Source of the DNA: a virus
IMG/VR virus record: IMGVR_UViG_3300046003_006102
Location: 1 to 23,041 of that record
Direction: 5' to 3' (one strand)
Length of the DNA: 23,041 nt
The notes beneath the pieces are model-generated. The model worked only from the letters and a program-made list of their open reading frames with translations, made no database searches and had not been told where the DNA came from. Of this stretch, positions 5,437 through 12,003 are shown one piece after another. The first letter of the stretch is position 1, and each line of letters starts with the position of its first letter. The position numbers were made by a program, and so were the translations under genes.

Positions 5437-5868
5437 TTAGGCGGCGACGCCGGAGGCGAGACCGGCGGCACTGTAATTGATTTTGGTGCTGCTTTTGGCG
5501 ATGGCGCAGATGCGGCCATACCAGCCGGTGGTGACATCGGCGATGGGGGCGAGCTTGCCGGGCGTGGCGGAGCCGACGATGGCACCGTTGACGGTGACGC
5601 CGTGGGTGCCGATGGTGAGATCGTCATCCTCGGTGATGTATTCGACCGGTTGACCGCTGGAGGCGGAATTGAGTGCCATGCCGACGGCGGTGCGGATGAG
5701 CGCGGAGGCTCCGTTGGCGTCTGCGAGCTTCGCGACGTTGGCGGCGGCGGTGTCGAGGTAGATTTCCTCCCCAGCGGCGAGGGTGGCACCGGCGATGGCG
5801 CGGCGGCGGCGTGCCAGGGCAGCGGTGGAGGGGATGACGGCGGAGGCGGTGATGGAGATGTCGGCCAT
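5437..5868 (-). CDS. Putative structural protein, 143 aa (decoration or tail)
   Basis: The protein starts MADISITASAVIPSTAAL. It is small-residue-rich and probably mostly beta (EEIYLDTAAANVAKL, PVEYITEDDDLTIGTHGVTV, GKLAPIADVTTGWYGRICAI). I see no catalytic residues or membrane segments. The composition and the strong terminator directly after it fit an abundant virion protein such as a capsid decoration or head-fibre protein, but I do not recognise the family. The leader is TTCATCCTTCTCTTCTC before the ATG, with a TTTGACA motif 41 nt upstream and no Shine-Dalgarno sequence. Confidence 0.6.
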   Translation of the reverse strand: MADISITASAVIPSTAALARRRRAIAGATLAAGEEIYLDTAAANVAKLADANGASALIRTAVGMALNSASSGQPVEYITEDDDLTIGTHGVTVNGAIVGSATPGKLAPIADVTTGWYGRICAIAKSSTKINYSAAGLASGVAA

Positions 5869-5878
5869 GAGAAGAGAA

Positions 5879-5906
5879 GGATGAAGGTGGAAGGATGAAG
5901 GATGAA
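5879..5906 (-). repeat. GGATGAA heptamers upstream of the 143-aa gene
   Basis: Exact units at 5879-5885, 5893-5899 and 5900-5906 are interrupted by GGTGGAA. A TTTGACA motif (5910-5916) lies just upstream on the coding strand. Confidence 0.9.
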
Positions 5907-5930
5907 GGGTGTCAAACTGAGACCTTGCGG

Positions 5931-6707
5931 CTAGGACAGGGTGAGCTGCGACTTTTTGAGGGCTGCGCGGATGCCGTAGCGGATGGAGTTTTGCAGGCGC
6001 TTTTGGCGTTTGCCGCTGTTGAGGACGAACTGCATGCGGCGACTGAGATCGTTGGCGCGACCATGACGTGCGCGATTCGTGATGATGATCGTGAATTGAT
6101 CCGGGCGAGGGATGACGGTGATGCTGCCGACGGTTTGCTGGTGACGTGTGATCCAGGTCGGAAGCGAGGTCTTCAAACGGGCGGCGGCGGGTGCGAAGCC
6201 GGAGGCGAGCAGGCCGACGCGGGATTGTTGCTGCTTGATGTAGCTTCGCACATAGCGGGCATCGCGGACATGCTCGCTTGGTTTGGTGCCGGTGACGCGA
6301 CCATTGCTGCCTCGGCGTTTTTCATGAGCGGCTCCATCGTCGCTGCCAAAGTCGATGAGCTCTTTGAGTCCGAGCGTTTTGCAAATGCGGGCAGCCTGCG
6401 GCCAGTTTTTGTGCTTCACCGCTGCCCAAAATGCGGCGGCGAGTTTTTCGTCACGCGCTTTGATGATGGCGTAAAGTTTGCCGGGGGTGGCATAGACTTT
6501 CCACACGTCGCGCATGACGGCGCTTTCGCCGCGTTTTTTGGAGGCAACGTCGGCCTTATTCATGCTGGGCGGGGTGATGGCGGCGATGTCGCGCACAAAG
6601 CCGCGTGCGTCGTCTTCGATGGCCTTCGCCATGATCGCCGCTGACTCACGCGGGACTTGCCGGAGCTTTTTGAGCAGCGGGCCGAGTTGGACGTTGGCGC
6701 TGATCAT
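5931..6707 (-). CDS. Tail completion / gpZ-like minor tail protein candidate, 258 aa
   Basis: The ATG at 6707 overlaps the upstream TGA as ATGA. The protein starts MISANVQLGPLLKKLRQVP, where the LLKKLRQVPRESAAIMAKAI segment resembles the N-terminus of gpZ and HK97-gp10 type proteins that complete the head-tail junction. It is basic, Arg/Lys-rich and ends in another amphipathic basic region (FVLNSGKRQKRLQNSIRYG). The location, after a connector candidate and before the tail-terminator candidate, matches lambda order. I see no enzymatic motif. The call is moderate because only the N-terminal flavour and position support it. Confidence 0.55.
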   Translation of the reverse strand: MISANVQLGPLLKKLRQVPRESAAIMAKAIEDDARGFVRDIAAITPPSMNKADVASKKRGESAVMRDVWKVYATPGKLYAIIKARDEKLAAAFWAAVKHKNWPQAARICKTLGLKELIDFGSDDGAAHEKRRGSNGRVTGTKPSEHVRDARYVRSYIKQQQSRVGLLASGFAPAAARLKTSLPTWITRHQQTVGSITVIPRPDQFTIIITNRARHGRANDLSRRMQFVLNSGKRQKRLQNSIRYGIRAALKKSQLTLS

Positions 6708-7063
6708 TGCGTGGTGATCTGCTGGCCGGTGAGGGTCCAGAAGACGCCGTGAGGGGAGGCGTTCGGCGCTCCGGCTTCGGTGTCCAGGGCATAGACTTTT
6801 CCGGTCTCGACGTGGGTGAAGCGGACGGCGCGGGTGGCGTCGGTGGTGGCGTCGATGATGTCGGACGCGGGCAGGAGTGCGCTGGCGACGACGATCTTGA
6901 TGGTGCGAGCCTGGATGACTCCGCCGTCCTGCTCATACTTGATGCCACGACGGGCGATGTAAGCAGCAGGGATGCTGCGAGCGCCGAGGGTGATGGTGCA
7001 GGGATTGCGCTGGCGCAGTCCTGCGAGGTGGAGCTTTTCACTGGCGACGAGAGCGGCGGACAT
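6704..7063 (-). CDS. Head-tail connector candidate, 119 aa
   Basis: The protein starts MSAALVASEKLHLAGLRQRN and is beta-rich (TITLGARSIPAAYIARRG, ARTIKIVVASALLPAS, RAVRFTHVETGKVYALD). It directly follows the coat gene and its terminator, and is coupled by ATGA to the gpZ-like gene, which is where lambda-like phages keep head-tail joining or head completion proteins. I recognise no definite family motif. A TTTGACA motif ends exactly 13 nt before the ATG (7083-7077), there is no Shine-Dalgarno sequence, and the T-run of the coat terminator is shared with this motif. Confidence 0.5.
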   Translation of the reverse strand: MSAALVASEKLHLAGLRQRNPCTITLGARSIPAAYIARRGIKYEQDGGVIQARTIKIVVASALLPASDIIDATTDATRAVRFTHVETGKVYALDTEAGAPNASPHGVFWTLTGQQITTQ

Positions 7064-7076
7064 GCGAGGGCGTGAG

Positions 7077-7083
7077 TGTCAAA
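7077..7083 (-). promoter_or_regulatory. TTTGACA motif, 13 nt before the connector-candidate ATG
   Basis: The coding strand reads TTTGACA, then 13 nt, then the ATG at 7063. It has the same spacing as before the protease, the 112-aa gene and the small terminase candidate. It overlaps the T-run of the terminator. Confidence 0.5.
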
Positions 7084-7123
7084 AAAAGCGCCGCGTCCCC
7101 CCAACCAAAAAGGGACGCGGCGC
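7081..7123 (-). terminator. Intrinsic terminator after the major coat gene
   Basis: GCGCCGCGTCCC (7088-7099) and GGGACGCGGCGC (7112-7123) make a perfect 12-bp stem with a 12-nt loop. On the minus strand it is followed by seven T's (A's at 7081-7087 on the plus strand). Confidence 0.92.
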
Positions 7124-7173
7124 AGGGGACACCGGCGGGCGAAGAATAACCGCGCCGGGTGAGAGTCTGACGA

Positions 7174-8346
7174 TTAGCCGAGGAGCGTGGCGACAAACTC
7201 AGGCTTCCAGACCTTGACGCCGTAGAATGCCATGAGCTTGATCTCGCTCATGCCGTAGCCTTTGTAGAGGCGGGCGGAGAAAGAGAGACCGGTGTCAGCG
7301 TCCACCAGCACCGCGATCTCTTCGCCGACATCGCCGCCGGGAGGTTGTGCAGGCGGGCGCATCGCGAGCTCGATGGCGGTCTTGTGGAAGGCGACGTTGG
7401 CGGTGTAGCTGTTGCCGACGGTGACGGCCTTGTCGTTGACGATGGCACCACGCAGGCCGGGATGATTGATCACCAAGCTGCCAGAGGTCGCGGTGAGTCC
7501 GGTCTTGACGACGTAGTTGCCTGCGGTCGGCTCGTCGGCCACGGTGATGATGTCGCCAGCTTTGATGCCGGTGCTGTTCACGGTGCCGCCGTCAACGGTG
7601 AGAGTCGTGCTGCCGACGGCGATGTTGCCGTTGTTGATGAGGTAGCCTGTGCCTGCGCCCTTCGTGTGAGCCTGCACACCCGCGCTGGCGCGGATGGACA
7701 TGTTGAAGAGGTTCAGCAATTCACCACGGCGCAGCGTTGCGTCTGTGCCAGCATCGCCCACGTTGGTGAGGGTCGAACGCTTGCGCAGATTGGCTCCAGC
7801 GGCGGTGTTGAGGATGAGCGAGAGCATGCCGTCAGACATGGGGGTGCCGTTGTCTTCGAGGATGCGGTAGAGATCCGCGAGGATCTCGAAGTTGGAGCCG
7901 AATGGCGTGGTGCCAGCGGTGCCGACGGCGCGGCTTGCGCCTTGATAGGCAGCGAGTCCGATTGCGGCTTCGATGCTGTTGCGCATTTTGCGGATGGCCT
8001 GCTTATAGAGCTGCTGGAGAGCAAGCTCTGCGCCGACGGTTTTGGAGAGCTGAGCGAATTGCTCGCCTTTGAGCGGGATGGATGCTCCCGCGTAGGAGGA
8101 GAGAGTCAGCGTCTCGGTGCTGGTGGTGATGTCGGCTGCGTCAGGCACCGTCATGGCTGGGGTGTAGCTGGTCTCGAGCGTGGGCTCGGTGGTGCGCAGC
8201 GAGGTGACGGTGCCGCCAGCGGAGATGCCTTCGGAACCGCCGTTGACGATCACGCCTTGCGAAAAGCCGGATGGTTCCATCGCGACTTGATCGCGAGCGG
8301 CATAGAGGATTTCGGTGAGTCCAGTGAGTGAGATGTCGTTAGCCAT
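7174..8346 (-). CDS. Major coat protein, P22-gp5-like HK97 fold, 390 aa
   Basis: The protein starts MANDISLTGLTEILYAARDQ. Features typical of P22-type coat proteins are an early segment asking for substitution of test surfaces (SLRTTEPTLETSYTPAM), a helical spine (QLSKTVGAELALQQLYKQAI), a Thr/Gly-rich beta insertion at about residues 239-312 (TTLTVDGGT, KAGDIITVADEP) and a C-terminal DTGLSFSARLYKGYGMSEIK followed by YGVKVWKPEF. The P22 counterpart ends with a very similar pattern. About 415 copies form the procapsid shell in that family. It follows the protease/scaffold gene and is followed by the strongest terminator in the window, as expected for the most abundant late product. A related ATTGACA motif lies 42 nt before the ATG; no Shine-Dalgarno sequence is visible. 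Confidence 0.85.
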   Translation of the reverse strand: MANDISLTGLTEILYAARDQVAMEPSGFSQGVIVNGGSEGISAGGTVTSLRTTEPTLETSYTPAMTVPDAADITTSTETLTLSSYAGASIPLKGEQFAQLSKTVGAELALQQLYKQAIRKMRNSIEAAIGLAAYQGASRAVGTAGTTPFGSNFEILADLYRILEDNGTPMSDGMLSLILNTAAGANLRKRSTLTNVGDAGTDATLRRGELLNLFNMSIRASAGVQAHTKGAGTGYLINNGNIAVGSTTLTVDGGTVNSTGIKAGDIITVADEPTAGNYVVKTGLTATSGSLVINHPGLRGAIVNDKAVTVGNSYTANVAFHKTAIELAMRPPAQPPGGDVGEEIAVLVDADTGLSFSARLYKGYGMSEIKLMAFYGVKVWKPEFVATLLG

Positions 8347-8401
8347 ATGTTTGGATCAGTGAGAGTTGGGGGTGTGTTGGATTTGAGGTGTCAATCTGCG
8401 A

Positions 8402-8803
8402 TCAGTCTTCGAGCTTGCCTTTGGCTGCCATGAACGCATTGCGCTCGGCGTGTGGGAGCTGGTTGAAGGCGGCGCGGGTCATGGTGTTGACGGGGGTGCC
8501 GCTGCCACCTTGAGCGCCTTGGATGGGAGCGTTGCCACCGGCAGCACCGGCGGCTCCGTTGGTGAGCAAGGCGGTGATTTTTGTGAGCTCAGTTTCCAGC
8601 GCGGCGAGCTTGGCTTTGTCGCCCTTTGTGGCCTCAGTGATGCTGGCAGCGAAGGCGGCTTTCACGGCGGTGTCTTCAAAGTCGATGACGACGTTCGGAG
8701 ACTGCGGCTTGTGCGCGGTGATGGCAGCGGTGAGCTGGTCTTCAGTTTCATCACCCTTGACGGTGATGCCGACGAGTGAGGCGAGGGCGAGGAGTGCTTT
8801 CAT
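8402..8803 (-). CDS. Possible internally started scaffold protein, 133 aa
   Basis: In-frame Met219 of the protease gene starts MKALLALASLVGITVKGDET right after the Pro/Ser linker, at the protease-scaffold border. In lambda, scaffold Nu3 is made from an internal start in C in the same way. A TTTGACA motif (8848-8842) lies 38 nt before this ATG, although there it also encodes Phe-Asp of the protease. No Shine-Dalgarno sequence is seen, so this is a hypothesis from family knowledge and position. Confidence 0.4.
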   Translation of the reverse strand: MKALLALASLVGITVKGDETEDQLTAAITAHKPQSPNVVIDFEDTAVKAAFAASITEATKGDKAKLAALETELTKITALLTNGAAGAAGGNAPIQGAQGGSGTPVNTMTRAAFNQLPHAERNAFMAAKGKLED

Positions 8804-9457
8804 TGGGGTGGGAGTGCGCGATGGCGACGGTGGCGGCGCGATGTCAAAGAGGGCACTCGGCACATGACGCAGCGCGGCGGTGATGCGGGCGGTCTTGAAA
8901 GCGGAGGCACTGAGGGCGACTTCGTCGCTGGTGGCATCGGCAAAACCGTGCTCGACGGCTTCTTCACCTGTCAGCCAGGTCTCGGCGTCCATCATCGCGG
9001 TGAGGTCTTCGTCGCTCTTTTTCGTGCGCTCACGATAAGCGGCGAGGAGGCTGCCTTTGATCTTGTCGAGCAGGTCGGCGAGCTGGCGCATGTCAGCAGA
9101 GTCACCCACCGCGAAGCCGCTGGGGTTGTGGATCATCATGAACGCATTGCGCGGCATCTCGATCCGCGTGCCTGCCATGGCGATGACGGACGCCATGGAG
9201 GCGGCGAGGCCTTCGATGCGCACGGTGACGTTGCCGCGTGCCTTCAGCGCGTGATAGATGGCAAGACCATCAAAGACCTCACCGCCAGGCGAGTGGATGG
9301 AGAGAGTGATCGGAGTCGCAGCCGCGATGCTGCGGAGCTGGGCGAGGAAGTCTTTGGCGCTGACACCCCACGCGCCGATCTCATCGTGGATGGAGATTTC
9401 AGCGGGGGCTTCGGCGGTGGCGGCGTTGCGAATGGTGAACCAGGTCTTGCGGGACAT
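8402..9457 (-). CDS. Prohead protease, ClpP/S14-type, with scaffold-like C-terminus, 351 aa
   Basis: Residues 1-180 are a ClpP-type serine protease: IHSPGGEVFDG (54-64), nucleophile Ser87 in GLAASMAS, His110 in MMIHNPSG and an acidic candidate Asp157 before WLTGEEAVEHGFAD. Phage enzymes of this type cleave scaffold and other head proteins during prohead maturation. After a Pro/Ser linker (PPPSPSRTPTP) the remaining 133 residues are Ala/Thr-rich and helical (TKGDKAKLAALETELTKITA), with a Gly-rich stretch, like the scaffold part of lambda C/Nu3. An internal ATG at 8803 may give the scaffold alone. The gene lies between portal and coat. TTTGACA ends 13 nt before the ATG and no Shine-Dalgarno sequence is present. 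Confidence 0.92.
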   Translation of the reverse strand: MSRKTWFTIRNAATAEAPAEISIHDEIGAWGVSAKDFLAQLRSIAAATPITLSIHSPGGEVFDGLAIYHALKARGNVTVRIEGLAASMASVIAMAGTRIEMPRNAFMMIHNPSGFAVGDSADMRQLADLLDKIKGSLLAAYRERTKKSDEDLTAMMDAETWLTGEEAVEHGFADATSDEVALSASAFKTARITAALRHVPSALFDIAPPPSPSRTPTPMKALLALASLVGITVKGDETEDQLTAAITAHKPQSPNVVIDFEDTAVKAAFAASITEATKGDKAKLAALETELTKITALLTNGAAGAAGGNAPIQGAQGGSGTPVNTMTRAAFNQLPHAERNAFMAAKGKLED

Positions 9458-9470
9458 GCTGGCGGGCGCA

Positions 9471-9477
9471 TGTCAAA
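9471..9477 (-). promoter_or_regulatory. TTTGACA motif, 13 nt before the protease ATG
   Basis: The coding strand reads TTTGACA, 13 nt, then the ATG at 9457. It belongs to the series before late genes. Confidence 0.5.
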
Positions 9478-9518
9478 GCGGCGTGGACACGCTGAAGCGT
9501 GAACAACGAACTCTAGGC

Positions 9519-9530
9519 ATCCATTGCGGC
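9519..9530. repeat. Left copy of 12-bp direct repeat ATCCATTGCGGC
   Basis: It is identical to 9931-9942, the last codons of the portal gene. On the coding strand this copy is followed by GCC TAG, so it could have supplied the original portal stop before insertion of the 400-bp cassette. Confidence 0.85.
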
Positions 9531-9829
9531 TAGTCTTTAACCCTCTCTCCTTTTGGTCCCGTAATATGAACAAAAAGCTCCATTTCTACTTCGAGACTTT
9601 TTTGCTGCTGCATCGCTCCAACTGCATGCGAGAGCACATTATACATCACACAATGCTTTGAATTGTGTTTGTTTTTGGATAAAGCCGCTTGCTTACCAAG
9701 CACATGAGTGAGCGCAAAAATTGCATCTTGCGCACACCTACGCTCTCCATCTTCGCCGAGGTCAAGGCAGTGATCTTGAATGGTTTCCTCGAATTTTTCA
9801 ATTAGACTATCTGCTAAATTCTTTTTCAT
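9530..9829 (-). CDS. AT-rich moron gene between portal and protease, 99 aa
   Basis: The ATG at 9829 gives a protein starting MKKNLADSLIEKFEETIQDH; a longer frame from 9919 would translate the inverted repeat and is less likely. The product is probably helical, slightly acidic at the N-terminus, with two Cys near the middle, and ends ELFVHITGPKGERVKD. I recognise no family. Base composition differs sharply from the neighbours: the line 9661-9720 is 40% GC by hand count. It has no Shine-Dalgarno sequence. It lies inside a cassette framed by a 12-bp direct repeat, with a long inverted repeat on its upstream side, so a recently acquired accessory gene is the best reading. No function can be given. 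Confidence 0.65.
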   Translation of the reverse strand: MKKNLADSLIEKFEETIQDHCLDLGEDGERRCAQDAIFALTHVLGKQAALSKNKHNSKHCVMYNVLSHAVGAMQQQKSLEVEMELFVHITGPKGERVKD

Positions 9830-9864
9830 GCTGTTTAGTGCGTTGTAAGGTCGGTGTGAGGATA

Positions 9865-9927
9865 GCAAGGGAATGGGTGGCAAAGGAATGCCGGAGGTTT
9901 TTATTCCATTGCCACCCATTCCCTTGC
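9865..9927. repeat. Long inverted repeat directly after the portal stop
   Basis: The 19-nt arms GCAAGGGAATGGGTGGCAA (9865-9883) and TTGCCACCCATTCCCTTGC (9909-9927) are perfectly complementary. Inside, after an A-A mismatch, GGAAT (9885-9889) pairs with ATTCC (9903-9907), leaving a 13-nt loop. The structure starts immediately after the portal TAG. There is no T-run on the minus-strand side, so it is not a standard intrinsic terminator. It may be a mobile palindromic repeat carried with the cassette or a transcription roadblock that isolates the moron. Confidence 0.9.
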
Positions 9928-11544
9928 CTAATCCATTGCGGCGATGTCGGCGGCGAGGGTAGCGGGATTGAGGGCGGTGAGGATGCCGGAAGCGGGCTGC
10001 AATGTTTTCAGACCCATGCCGATGGCCAGGGCGACGGAGGCGGGGATTTCGACCTGGTCGAGCGGCAAATTTTTAGCGCGGGCGATCGCGTAGCGGATGC
10101 TGTCGAGCTTTTGGTCGATGGCGGCATGACGCACGGCTTCGCCATCCTGGCCGGTGCTGCGCTCGATGAGGTCGTCGGGCGTGATGAGGTTTTCGCCGAG
10201 GCTTTCGAGGTCGGCGCGTTTGTCGCGGCCGGCATCGACGGTGGGGTCGGGATCGGTGACGAAGTCGATCTGATTCCAGTCTGGAATGTTGGCATACTGG
10301 AACAGCGGGCCGCCGGGCATCATGGCCGTGCCGATGACTTTTTCCCACAGCCATTCCAGGAAGGGATACAAGCGGGCGCGGAGGCCCTCATGAGCGCGGG
10401 CGACCTGCTGGAGGAGGCCACGATATTCCACGCCACCGACTTTGCCACGGGTGAAGATCCACTCGGGTGGATACTTCAACTCAAACATGAAGGGGTGGAG
10501 GAGATCGGCGAGAATTTCGCGGAAAGGGATGCCTTCTTGCGGGTTGTTGAAAAAGTTGAAGCTCTCGTTGTCCGACATCGGCAGGAACACTGCGCCTTCA
10601 GCCACCTCGACAAAGCGGCGGCCCGTGTCGGCGGTGGGGTTGCCACCTTGCTCGGCGAGTGCGATCTGCTGCATCGCATTGAGCATCTTGCCGTCGCGGG
10701 TGGTGGTGGCACCGAGGAGCGAGGCGCGGACCTTGGCCGAGTGCTTGCGCAGGGCTTTGAGATCGAGCGAATCGAGCAGGTCGCGACCACTCGCGAAGAT
10801 CACGGGATCACCGTGATACTGGTGGATTCGCGTCGGGTCTTTGAGATGGAAAATGTTGCGGTGCCCCATGGCATTGACTGCCGGGATGTCGGTGAATGCT
10901 TTGGAGAGCAGGTAACCACTGGCGTCGGGGTCTTGGTTGAGGCGCAGGAGCTGGAGCTGGTCGAGACCGTTGTATTGGAGGCCGTCAAACCAGCGCAGCT
11001 TGCGGGCGGCGACGCTTTGCACGTCGCCATTGGTGAGCTGGTCGCGGCTCACGAGTTGAATTTGAAAGGCTCGCTTGCTGCGATCATTGAGTGACCACGA
11101 AGCGCCGGTCGGCTCATACACGGGCAAGATGAAAAGCTCACCATCGCCGAGCATGGCGGAGAGCAGCATGGGCTGGATCGCGAAGAGGTTGTGCTCTTTG
11201 CGGATGTCGATGGCGGGGGAATCAGCCCATTTTTTGAAGAGGGCGGTGGCCTCGCGGCGGAAGTCGGCATCTTGCGAAATCGACTTGCAGCCGATGCCTT
11301 TGCCGACGGCCTCACGCGGCAGTTGCTGGATGCCGTAACGCACCTGGGGAATGCCTTCTTCACTTTGCAGGAAGCGGGAGATTTGCACGATGTCCTTCGA
11401 CCGCTGCATGCGCTCGACGCTTTTCGAATTCCACGCGGTGTAGTGCGGCGTGGAGCGATAGCTGCCACCGGAGGTGGTGGTCGTTGTCGCGGCGTTGGTG
11501 ATGGGCGCGGGTGCGGTGGGCTTGAGTGTTTTGCGACGTGACAT
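9928..11544 (-). CDS. Portal protein, lambda B type, 538 aa
   Basis: The protein starts MSRRKTLKPTAPAPITNAAT and has a typical lambda-family portal layout: after a Thr/Ser-rich start, a YTAWNSKSVERM region and an RYGIQQLPREAVGKGIGCK segment, an FAIQPMLLSAMLGDGELFIL block, an acidic/aromatic mid region (NIFHLKDPTRIHQYHGDPVI) and an FMFELKYPPEWIFTRGKVGG wing-stem region. Portal proteins form the 12-subunit ring through which terminase pumps DNA. Length agrees with lambda B (about 530 aa). It now ends AAMD-TAG; without the adjacent 400-bp cassette it would end AAMDA-TAG. A TCTGACA variant of the late motif lies 32 nt before the ATG. Confidence 0.92.
   Translation of the reverse strand: MSRRKTLKPTAPAPITNAATTTTTSGGSYRSTPHYTAWNSKSVERMQRSKDIVQISRFLQSEEGIPQVRYGIQQLPREAVGKGIGCKSISQDADFRREATALFKKWADSPAIDIRKEHNLFAIQPMLLSAMLGDGELFILPVYEPTGASWSLNDRSKRAFQIQLVSRDQLTNGDVQSVAARKLRWFDGLQYNGLDQLQLLRLNQDPDASGYLLSKAFTDIPAVNAMGHRNIFHLKDPTRIHQYHGDPVIFASGRDLLDSLDLKALRKHSAKVRASLLGATTTRDGKMLNAMQQIALAEQGGNPTADTGRRFVEVAEGAVFLPMSDNESFNFFNNPQEGIPFREILADLLHPFMFELKYPPEWIFTRGKVGGVEYRGLLQQVARAHEGLRARLYPFLEWLWEKVIGTAMMPGGPLFQYANIPDWNQIDFVTDPDPTVDAGRDKRADLESLGENLITPDDLIERSTGQDGEAVRHAAIDQKLDSIRYAIARAKNLPLDQVEIPASVALAIGMGLKTLQPASGILTALNPATLAADIAAMD
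9931..9942. repeat. Right copy of 12-bp direct repeat ATCCATTGCGGC (portal 3' end)
   Basis: This copy encodes Ala-Ala-Met-Asp, the last four portal residues, followed by TAG. The other copy is at 9519-9530. Confidence 0.85.
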
Positions 11545-11585
11545 CGGGCGGCGAAAGTAAGAGGTGAGACGTGAGATGTCAGAGA

Positions 11586-11924
11586 TCAGCCGAGCAGGGT
11601 GGCAGGCTCGTAGCCAGGCCGGAAGCGGAAGCCGAACGGACGGGAGAGCGACTTGGCGACTTGGCCGGCAATCTCGGCCTCGAGGTCTTCAATGGCGGCC
11701 TGCACGGCTTGCCGCCGCTGCTCCGGCGAGGAATCGCGAAACTGCGCCGAGTGCGAGGAGCCTTCAAAAGCCTGCGCGGTGATCTCGGCACCGCTGCGAT
11801 CCTCAGCCAGGAGGAGGTATTGCTCCGTCAGCCATTGCCGCTGTGCGTTTGCGTCGTCCGCATACAAGATGCGGGCGTGAAAACGGAAGTCCGAAGTGAG
11901 GTCGGCGATGGTGACTGCGGCCAT
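11586..11924 (-). CDS. Connector-like small protein between terminase and portal, 112 aa
   Basis: The protein starts MAAVTIADLTSDFRFHARIL. The C-terminal half carries a helical segment (QRRQAVQAAIEDLEAEIAG) followed by a basic aromatic tail (SLSRPFGFRFRPGYEP). In lambda the same slot between A (terminase) and B (portal) holds gpW, a small head-tail joining protein. The size here is larger than gpW (68 aa) and similarity is only impressionistic, so I call it a candidate. A TTTGACA motif ends exactly 13 nt before the ATG; no Shine-Dalgarno sequence is present. Confidence 0.55.
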   Translation of the reverse strand: MAAVTIADLTSDFRFHARILYADDANAQRQWLTEQYLLLAEDRSGAEITAQAFEGSSHSAQFRDSSPEQRRQAVQAAIEDLEAEIAGQVAKSLSRPFGFRFRPGYEPATLLG

Positions 11925-11937
11925 GCAGCGACCCGGA

Positions 11938-11944
11938 TGTCAAA
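11938..11944 (-). promoter_or_regulatory. TTTGACA motif, 13 nt before the 112-aa gene
   Basis: The coding strand reads TTTGACA, 13 nt, then the ATG at 11924. It is part of the series in front of late genes. Confidence 0.5.
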
Positions 11945-12003
11945 GGGGCCGAGCATGAGGCAGGGATGGTTGCCGCAGGGTGGGCGGGGTTAATTAGGTC
12001 TCG

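Noticed and set aside
9488-9501. CACGCT/AGCGTG inverted repeat near the protease leader
   Set aside because: A 2-nt loop is too short for a stable hairpin, and the arms are only 6 bp.
9721-11094. Long plus-strand open frame of 457 codons
   Set aside because: It lies opposite the portal gene, whose product is clearly recognisable; high GC leaves antisense frames open. The same holds for long plus-strand frames at 7345-8331, 3520-4215, 5895-6644, 8864-9502, 12844-13500 and 15253-16380.
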